A stretch of 64,000 nucleotides of DNA from Acidobacteriota bacterium. Lineage in GTDB: Bacteria; Acidobacteriota; Terriglobia; Terriglobales; SCQP01. Both the position numbers and the translations under genes were made by a program. How positions within the stretch are numbered: position 1 is the first letter of the stretch; each line of letters starts with the position of its first letter. Of the stretch, positions 58,168 through 64,000 are shown piece by piece. Below the pieces are notes generated by a model that was given only the letters and a program-made list of their open reading frames with translations, was not told where the DNA came from and searched no databases. The stretch spans positions 1-64,000 of the forward strand of contig JAKASR010000011.1 in the NCBI GenBank assembly GCA_021818955.1, read 5' to 3'.

Positions 58168-59013
58168 ATGATTTCTCCCATCACACCAGGACGCCAGAAC
58201 ATGCCTTCTTTATCGATTGCCGCAACCCGCCTGCCGGCGCCCGAAGCCGCCGAACCGTTCCCCGGAACCGGAGATCTTTTGGAACTGGAAACGGAGCTGG
58301 CCAAGGTACGCCTGCTGCCGGAAACCATGAGCCCGCATCCTCGTCTGGTGGCCTGGACCAAGCCGGATGAAATGGAAGCGGAGCAGTTCCGCCGGCTGGC
58401 GGTGCGGCTGCAAGGGCTGCGCGCGCAGCGGGAAATCAAGCTGCTGGTCATCACCAGCGGCGCCCCGCGGGAAGGTAAAAGCCTGATTGCCGCCAATCTG
58501 GCCATGATCATGTCCCGCTTGAGCCGGGAACGAGTGCTACTGCTGGAAGGCGACTTGCATCGCCCCACCCTGATGCGCCGGCTTAAGCTCTCGGAAAAAG
58601 CCCCGGGACTGGGCAATTGGCTGGAGAAACAATGCCCGTTTTCGGACTGCATGATGCGCCACCCCACCGAGTCGCTCTGGGTGCTTCCCGCCGGCCAGGT
58701 GCAGCGTCCGCCCCTGGAATTGCTGGAACAGGCGCGGTTGAGCAACTGGGCGCGGCAGTTGAAACAGCATTTCGATTGGGTGCTGGTGGACGCGCCGCCG
58801 CTGCTGCCGCTGGCGGACGCCAATCACTGGACCGCCATCGCCGATAGCGTGCTGCTGGTGGTGCGCCAGCATATGACCCGCCGCAGCGAATTACGCCAAG
58901 TGCTGGAACTGGTGGATTCCCGGATGCTCATTGGAGTGGTGTTGAATGACAGCTCCGGGCCCGAGCACCGCTACTATTCGCAGTACTACTACAGCCGCCG
59001 ATCGAAAGATTAG
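58168..59013 (+). CDS. CpsD/CapB-like bacterial tyrosine kinase
   Basis: The cytoplasmic kinase partner of the chain-length protein. Walker A reads SGAPREGKS (97-105) and Walker B VLVDAPP. The A' motif is LLLEGDLHRP (124-133), where the family norm is DxDxR. The C-terminal tyrosine cluster YYSQYYYSRR is the autophosphorylation tail. ATG 58168 is used; ATG 58201 is an alternative with a ribosome-binding-like CAGGACG. It is the last gene before the intergenic sigma-54 promoter. Confidence 0.9.
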   Translation: MISPITPGRQNMPSLSIAATRLPAPEAAEPFPGTGDLLELETELAKVRLLPETMSPHPRLVAWTKPDEMEAEQFRRLAVRLQGLRAQREIKLLVITSGAPREGKSLIAANLAMIMSRLSRERVLLLEGDLHRPTLMRRLKLSEKAPGLGNWLEKQCPFSDCMMRHPTESLWVLPAGQVQRPPLELLEQARLSNWARQLKQHFDWVLVDAPPLLPLADANHWTAIADSVLLVVRQHMTRRSELRQVLELVDSRMLIGVVLNDSSGPEHRYYSQYYYSRRSKD

Positions 59014-59564
59014 CCCGGCGCCGGTCCGCCCATTCGCCGCTGCCGTGCATCGGTGCCAGGGCGTAAGCCCGCGCCGCCGCGGGGTCGGAATTCTTCCTTC
59101 CGCTTTTGAAAACGCGCGGCGTCCGCCCTGGCTTTCAGGCGCTGACGCTTGCGCAAATGCCGCTACCCCGCCGGCGTTCACGGACGAAAATTTCTGTCCG
59201 ACCCGGTCGTTTACGCGTCCGGTTCGTCCGCTTTCTATGCGGAGCTTTTATTCCATCCGCGGCAATTCAGCTCACAAGAGGATTGCTGTTTCCTGGCAAT
59301 CTTTTGCATTTTCCGGAGCGATTTCCCGCCCTGCCGTGTCGCGCAAACTCCCGGGCTGCGGCCTTATTGCGATTTCTCGCGGGCTGGCGCATGTTGGCAT
59401 CGCAATTGCCAGACATTTCCAGTTAGGCGGGGCTGAACAGTTACCCGGGGAGCATTAGGCTTCAGGCCTTGCGCTGCAAGGCGCGGCAGACGGATTGGCT
59501 GATTTTCTCCGAGTACAGCCCATTTTTTTTCTGAAATTTCAGGAGCCCGGAAAGAGAGCGGAGC
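59014..59564. other. Intergenic region with a sigma-54 promoter
   Basis: About 550 bases without a supported gene, dividing the exopolysaccharide locus. The only clear signal is the -24/-12 element at 59395. The ribosome binding site of the next gene (GGAG) lies just before 59565. Activator sites are expected upstream of the promoter, but I could not define a repeat with confidence. Confidence 0.6.
59395..59409 (+). promoter_or_regulatory. Candidate sigma-54 promoter before the first glycosyltransferase
   Basis: TGGCAT-N5-TTGC at 59395-59409, one mismatch to TGGCAC-N5-TTGC, with exactly ten bases between GG and GC. It is followed by a leader of about 145 bases to the glycosyltransferase start. 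Confidence 0.75.
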
Positions 59565-60713
59565 ATGTTTCACGATACGACGGCTGTGATTTTTTGGTCA
59601 TCGCTGGGACTGCTGATTTACGCCTACGCCCTCTATCCCGGGCTGCTCTGGCTGGCGTTCACCGCCATTCAGATGCGCCGCGATCTGCGCTATCTGCAAT
59701 CGCCCCATGAACGCCGGTCTCAATCGGACATGCGAGCTCCCCGCATCAGCCTGATCATTGCCGCCCACGATGAAGCCGGCAGGCTGGCGCCGCAGTTCGC
59801 GGCATTGCGCGAATTGAATTATCCGAACTGGGAAGCGATTTACGTCACCGACGGATGCCAGGATGCCACCGCCGACGAAATTCGTGCCGTGGGCGATCCG
59901 CGCTTGAGCGTGCTGGAATTAGACGTCCGGAAGGGCAAAGCCAACGCCCTCAACCAGGGAGTAAGATTGGCGAGCGGCGAATTGCTGGTTTTTACCGACG
60001 CCGGAACCCGGCTGGCGCCGGATTGCCTGTGGAAACTGGCGCGTCATTTCCAGCAGCCCGGGGTGGGCGTCGTCTGCGGCCTGGTTAATTTTGACGATCA
60101 GCCGGGCACGGTGCGCACCGAAAGCCGTTATTGGCGCTTCGAATGCGCTTTGCGCCTACTGGAATCGCGCCTGGGAGTCACCCTCAATGCGCATGGTGGG
60201 CTTTACGCCATGCGCCGCAACGCCTATCGTCACTTGAAGGAAGATACGCTGGTCGACGATCTGTTACTGCCGTGGCAAGTGCGTGCGCAAGGGTTACGGG
60301 TGATCTACGATCCGGAAGCGCGGTGTACCGATACCTGGCCGGATTCGGTCTCCGGCCAGGTGCGGCGGAGGCGGCGGCTGGCGCAGGGCAGTTTCCGCGC
60401 CTTGCGGCAGGTCTGGAATACGCCCAGTGATTGGATCACGCTCTGGGCGTTTGTCTCGCATAAGCTGTTGCGCTGGATCACTCCGTTTCTGGCGCTGCTG
60501 CTTTTACTGTCTTGCCTGGCCAGCCTGACGCACATCGCCAGCGAAGTGGTGCTGGCCGGCATGGCCTACATGGCGGTCTGGGCCTGGCTCGACAGCCGGC
60601 GCTCGCGAGATGGACTGATTTACTATCTGCTGGCAATGAATCTGGCCTTTTTGCAAGGCTGCTGGCGGGCGCTCTGGCCCTCCCACGACGGCACCTGGGA
60701 ACGAGTGCGATAA
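59565..60713 (+). CDS. Family 2 glycosyltransferase, membrane-bound (first paralog)
   Basis: A 382-residue inner-membrane enzyme that builds a polysaccharide. The GT-A domain begins ISLIIAAHDEAGRL, followed by YVTDGCQDAT, LVFTDAGTRL (metal-binding Asp) and the catalytic-base region LVDDLLLPW. Hydrophobic helices lie at both ends (ALLWLAFTAI, LLRWITPFLALLLLLSCLA). The enzyme at 62406 is a clear paralog. It is probably driven by the sigma-54 promoter upstream. Confidence 0.9.
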   Translation: MFHDTTAVIFWSSLGLLIYAYALYPGLLWLAFTAIQMRRDLRYLQSPHERRSQSDMRAPRISLIIAAHDEAGRLAPQFAALRELNYPNWEAIYVTDGCQDATADEIRAVGDPRLSVLELDVRKGKANALNQGVRLASGELLVFTDAGTRLAPDCLWKLARHFQQPGVGVVCGLVNFDDQPGTVRTESRYWRFECALRLLESRLGVTLNAHGGLYAMRRNAYRHLKEDTLVDDLLLPWQVRAQGLRVIYDPEARCTDTWPDSVSGQVRRRRRLAQGSFRALRQVWNTPSDWITLWAFVSHKLLRWITPFLALLLLLSCLASLTHIASEVVLAGMAYMAVWAWLDSRRSRDGLIYYLLAMNLAFLQGCWRALWPSHDGTWERVR

Positions 60714-61095
60714 CCGTCTTCACCGCTTTTTAGGTTTCGCCTTGCACGGCGCGCCTGAGACCATCCACTCGGCGCGCCGCCCGGGGCGCAACTTTTTTCA
60801 GCCGTCAGGGAATTTTCACTGTCATGCGCCCTCGACCTTATGAATGCATCTGCTCAGATCGGTACGCGACTGCAACTCGATTGCGCTTGAAAACGCCATT
60901 TTGCTGCCGGTATTTTGCCGGTTTGCTGAAATTCACTGCAGCGCATGACTGCCGGATTGCATCTTCGACCGCCGGGCTTCAGGGAAAACCCGGCAAAAGC
61001 AAAAAGGATTCCTTAATGGCACGGCAATTGCCAAGTCTTTGCATGTGGACGCGGCAAGGGTTCGCCGCGCGTTAAGGTTCGACTTTCATAATTCC
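60714..61095. other. Intergenic region with a perfect sigma-54 promoter
   Basis: About 380 bases without a gene. A GCCGGG/CCCGGC hairpin lies at about 60971-60994, directly upstream of the promoter element at 61017. The region between 60790 and 60930 is less GC-rich and may bend or bind regulators. Confidence 0.6.
61017..61031 (+). promoter_or_regulatory. Perfect sigma-54 promoter before the sugar transferase
   Basis: TGGCAC-N5-TTGC at 61017-61031, a full match to the -24/-12 consensus with the correct ten-base spacing between GG and GC. The expected start of transcription near 61043 leaves a 53-base leader to ATG 61096. Confidence 0.88.
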
Positions 61096-62409
61096 ATGCG
61101 ATCCGCCCTGGCGTGCATTCCGAAACGAGTGGTGTTGCTGCTGTGCTCTGAAGCCGTGCTGGTGATCAGCGCCTTGATGCTGGGGGTGATCGCGCATTGG
61201 GGCGGATTGGGTGGATGGATGCTGTCGCATCAGGAAGATGGCCCCCGCATTGCGGTCGTGGGGGGCGTCTGCATGCTCTGCATGTATTACTACGATCTTT
61301 ACGATTCCTCGATGCTGATCAATTTGCGGCTGGCGCTGGCGCGCCTGCTGCAGGTGCTGGGCACGGCGGCGCTGATTCTGGCGGCGCTCTACTCGATGTT
61401 TCCCGGTCTGACGCTGGGCCGCAACATTATCCTGATCGGACTGGCGCTGGCGGGAGTGCTGGTGGCCGGCTGGCGGCAGTTATTTTTCCGGCTCAACCGG
61501 GTGCACTGGCTGAATGAACCGGTGCTGATTGTGGGCGAGGGCGTGCTGGCGGCGAAACTGGCGGAGGAATTTTTCTCCCGGCCGGAATTGGGCGTGCGCC
61601 TGGCCGGCATGGCCAGCGAGTCTGCGGACCTCGCCCAGGGTGCCGGGCGCGTCCAGGCGCGACGCGCCATTGTGGTCTTGCCGCGGCCCTGGCCGGAGTG
61701 GGTGCGGGGGTTGGGCGAGCGCGGCCTGCAACTGCAGGATGGCGCGGCGGTGTATGAACGCATTACGGGCCAGGTAGCGCTGGAAGCGGACGCGGCTCCG
61801 ATGATTCCTCCCAGCGCCCGCATGACCCTGCGCCGCAAGCGGCTGTTTTCCCTGGCCGTCGCTGTTCCCGGCCTGTTGCTGGCCTGGCCGTTGATGCTTC
61901 TGATTTCGCTGGCGATTCGTTTGGATTCTCCTGGCCCCGCCCTGTTTCGCCAGCGCCGCATCGGCTGGCAAGGACGGCCGTTTACCCTCTTCAAATTTCG
62001 CTCCATGTACGTCAATGCCGATGCCGGCGGCGCGGCGCGCCCGGCGGGTTTTCGCGACGCGCGCTGCACGCGCGTGGGCCGCTGGCTGCGGCGCGCGCGC
62101 CTGGACGAGCTGCCGCAGTTGTGGAATATCCTGCGCGGCGACATGAGCCTGGTGGGCCCGCGACCGTTTGTTCCCGAGCAGGAAGCGGAATGCGTCCGCG
62201 CCATCCCCGGCTACGAGTTGCGCTGGCAGGTGCCGCCGGGCGCCACCGGTTGGGCGCAGGTCCACCACGGCTATTGCGCCACCCTGGAAGACAATCGGGA
62301 AAAGCTGGCCTATGACCTGTTCTACGTAAAGCACCTGTCGGTGGCGCTCGACCTGGTGATCCTGTTCCAGACGGTGAAGATTCTGCTGCTTGGAAGAGGT
62401 GGGCGATGA
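61096..62409 (+). CDS. Polyprenyl-phosphate sugar-1-phosphate transferase (EpsB/WbaP-like)
   Basis: The initiating enzyme that puts the first sugar on undecaprenyl phosphate. ATG 61096 (437 residues) is preferred because the upstream in-frame ATG 61039 lies before the predicted transcription start. About four N-terminal membrane helices and a Rossmann-like middle precede the C-terminal transferase: LFRQRRIGWQGRPFTLFKFRSM, LRRARLDELPQLWNILRGDMSLVGPRP. It overlaps the next gene by ATGA. Confidence 0.93.
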   Translation: MRSALACIPKRVVLLLCSEAVLVISALMLGVIAHWGGLGGWMLSHQEDGPRIAVVGGVCMLCMYYYDLYDSSMLINLRLALARLLQVLGTAALILAALYSMFPGLTLGRNIILIGLALAGVLVAGWRQLFFRLNRVHWLNEPVLIVGEGVLAAKLAEEFFSRPELGVRLAGMASESADLAQGAGRVQARRAIVVLPRPWPEWVRGLGERGLQLQDGAAVYERITGQVALEADAAPMIPPSARMTLRRKRLFSLAVAVPGLLLAWPLMLLISLAIRLDSPGPALFRQRRIGWQGRPFTLFKFRSMYVNADAGGAARPAGFRDARCTRVGRWLRRARLDELPQLWNILRGDMSLVGPRPFVPEQEAECVRAIPGYELRWQVPPGATGWAQVHHGYCATLEDNREKLAYDLFYVKHLSVALDLVILFQTVKILLLGRGGR

Positions 62410-63587
62410 GCGCAGTCTGGCGCACGGCGGCGATGCTGGCCTTTTGGAGTTCACTGGCCGCCCTGTTCTACACCTATCTCCTCTACCCGCTGCTGCTGTC
62501 GCTGGGCTATACCGCGGCCGAATTGCGCGCCGCCTGGCGCCGCATGATGCGCGATCCTCTGGGCCCGCATCCCGCGCCTCCCCGGAATGAGTTGGCGTTG
62601 AGCGTAGTGGTGGCGGCGCACAATGAAATTGACAGACTGCCGGACCTGGTGCAATCCCTGCGGGATTGCGATTATCCGGAAGGCCAGGTGGAACTGATCG
62701 TCGTTTCCGATGGCTCCGACGACGGCACCGCGGCATGGCTTCAGGCCCGGCGCGAACCCTGGATCCGAAGCAAAGTCCTGCAACGGCAGCAAGGCAAAGC
62801 CAACGCGTTGAATCATGGCGTGGCCCTGGCGCGGCACGACCTGCTGGTCTTCACCGACGCCAGCACCCGGTTGCTGCCCCACAGCTTGAGCATGCTGGCG
62901 CGGCATTTTCAGAATCCCCGCGTGGGTGTGGTCTGCGGGCTGTTGCGGTTTGTTCACAATCGCCATTCGGAGGGAACCGAAGGCGTGTACTGGGGTTATG
63001 AATGCCTGTTGCGCCTGATGGAAGATCGCCTGGGCGCCACCTTGACCGCCAGCGGCGCGTTTTATGCCTTGCGCCGGCAATGCTACCCCGGGCTGAAGCC
63101 GACGACGCTGATTGAAGATTTCGTGGTCCCGATGTATGCGCGCCGTTGCGGCTATCAGGTGCGCTACGATCCGGAAGCCGTGGCATTGGAATTTCCCGCC
63201 GCCACCATGAGTGGCGAATTCGCCCGCCGCGCCCGGTTGGCCATGGGCGGTATTCGCGCACTGCGCGACTTGCTCGGCACTCCGCTCGATGGGGTCACGC
63301 GCTGGGCGTTGATCTCGCATAAGCTGATGCGCTGGCTGACGCCGTTTTTCCTGCTCGCCATGCTGCTCAGCTCGCTGGCGCTTTGGCGCCAGCCGTTCTT
63401 CCGTTGGCTGGCGCTGGGACAGCTTGGCGTTTATCTCTGGGCGGTAACCGGCGGCCGGAGCTGGTTGCCGGGAGCGCGCCTGGCGCGCGTTACTTATTAT
63501 TTTCTCGCCATGAATCTGGCCCTGTTATGGGGCATGCTGCGCGCCATGCGCCGCCGGGAGGAAACCACGTGGCAACGAGCGGCCTGA
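62406..63587 (+). CDS. Family 2 glycosyltransferase, membrane-bound (second paralog)
   Basis: A 393-residue paralog of the enzyme at 59565. The nucleotide-sugar domain starts LSVVVAAHNEIDRL, with LIVVSDGSDDGT, LVFTDASTRL and TLIEDFVVP. The C-terminal membrane segment HKLMRWLTPFFLLAMLLSSLA mirrors the first paralog. It overlaps the sugar transferase stop by four bases and contains the start of the deacetylase gene, so the three are translationally linked. Confidence 0.92.
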   Translation: MSAVWRTAAMLAFWSSLAALFYTYLLYPLLLSLGYTAAELRAAWRRMMRDPLGPHPAPPRNELALSVVVAAHNEIDRLPDLVQSLRDCDYPEGQVELIVVSDGSDDGTAAWLQARREPWIRSKVLQRQQGKANALNHGVALARHDLLVFTDASTRLLPHSLSMLARHFQNPRVGVVCGLLRFVHNRHSEGTEGVYWGYECLLRLMEDRLGATLTASGAFYALRRQCYPGLKPTTLIEDFVVPMYARRCGYQVRYDPEAVALEFPAATMSGEFARRARLAMGGIRALRDLLGTPLDGVTRWALISHKLMRWLTPFFLLAMLLSSLALWRQPFFRWLALGQLGVYLWAVTGGRSWLPGARLARVTYYFLAMNLALLWGMLRAMRRREETTWQRAA

Positions 63588-64000
63588 ATCCGGCTTGCAT
63601 CCTGCTCTTTCACGGCCTGCTGGGCGAGGGCGAGCGTGGCGACCGGTATGCCTTGCCGGAGCGGCGCTTCGCCCGCTGGCTGCGCCAGTTCCGGGATGAG
63701 AACCGCGCCTGCGCTTCCCTGCCCCGCTGGTGGGCGGAGGAAACGCCCGCTGCGGGGCCGCAGCTCGTGCTCGCCTTCGACGACGGCGGCGAGAGCGATT
63801 TTCAAAGGGCCTTTCCGCGGCTGTTGGAAGCGGGGCAGCCAGCCGTGTTTTTCATCAATACCGCCCGCGTGGGCGCCCCAGGGTATCTGAGCTGGAACCA
63901 GATCCGCGAGATGCGTCGGGCGGGCATGTCGATTCAATCGCACGGGCATGATCATGTCGCTTTGACTCAACTGGAAACTTCCGAGCTGGATGCGCAACTC
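63569..64000 (+). CDS. Polysaccharide deacetylase family protein (N-terminal part)
   Basis: GTG 63569 lies 8 bases after GGGAGG and the frame stays open to the right edge (144 residues visible). NodB-type motifs are present: LVLAFDDGGESD (catalytic Asp pair) and SIQSHGHDH (metal-binding His). The enzyme removes N-acetyl groups from the polymer, which alters its charge. It starts 19 bases inside the upstream glycosyltransferase gene. The rest of the protein is beyond the window. Confidence 0.88.
   Translation, partial: MATSGLNPACILLFHGLLGEGERGDRYALPERRFARWLRQFRDENRACASLPRWWAEETPAAGPQLVLAFDDGGESDFQRAFPRLLEAGQPAVFFINTARVGAPGYLSWNQIREMRRAGMSIQSHGHDHVALTQLETSELDAQL

Noticed and set aside
59294-59309. 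TGGCAA...TTGC element in the exopolysaccharide intergenic region
   Set aside because: The spacing is one base too short; the better element at 59395 explains the region.

Overview
This 64 kb, GC-rich window reads as chromosomal DNA from a diderm, Gram-negative-type bacterium. Acidobacteriota (Terriglobia-like) is the best guess. The basis is gene content: an lptC/A-lptB-rpoN-rapZ block, lipid A-type export, a PEP-CTERM protein, secreted GH9 and beta-helix proteins, and a GC-rich stressosome operon. No rRNA or phylogenetic marker was aligned, so the assignment is an inference. There are no phage genes, insertion sequences or CRISPR arrays.

Layout. 1-12.7 kb is mixed housekeeping: the tail of an unknown gene, carB-carA (minus), a 16-codon ORF with an extreme Shine-Dalgarno, an aldehyde dehydrogenase, ruvC, folE, a TlpA-like lipoprotein, a lone thiS, two radical SAM proteins and a DinB/YfiT protein. 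12.8-25.1 kb is a long plus-strand run: lptC/A-like, lptB, rpoN, rapZ, an MsbA-like exporter, yicC, gmk, rpoZ, coaBC and a family 4 uracil-DNA glycosylase. 25-42.3 kb holds a GH9 cellulase-like enzyme, an unusual PRTase-like protein, bactofilin, mscL, ETF-QO/etfA/etfB, msrA, a secreted beta-helix protein, an outer-membrane-like protein, a divergent carbamoyltransferase, a nucleotidyltransferase and tRNA-Gly(GCC).

42.4-64 kb is a regulatory and cell-surface region. It contains a LuxR-type regulator divergent from a secreted glycosidase-like lipoprotein, a PEP-CTERM protein, a receiver-less sigma-54 activator, an orphan receiver, and a minus-strand operon rsbR-rsbS-rsbT-rsbX-histidine kinase-NarL regulator. 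The stressosome module lacks a sigma-B/RsbW output. Instead, the kinase has an N-terminal domain resembling the RsbT-binding domain of RsbU, so the predicted path is stressosome to RsbT to histidine kinase to NarL regulator. Divergent from it runs an exopolysaccharide locus: a second receiver-less sigma-54 activator, a Wza-like export protein, an outer-membrane barrel, a chain-length protein, a BY-kinase, two paralogous GT2 enzymes, a polyprenyl-phosphate sugar transferase and a polysaccharide deacetylase cut by the window edge. I found three -24/-12 (sigma-54) promoter matches in this locus, one of them perfect. rpoN itself lies in the window and carries an unusual cysteine motif.

The most notable candidates are the rewired stressosome, the sigma-54 control of the exopolysaccharide locus, and the 16-residue ORF. 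All assignments come from reading motifs by eye; no database search was run.
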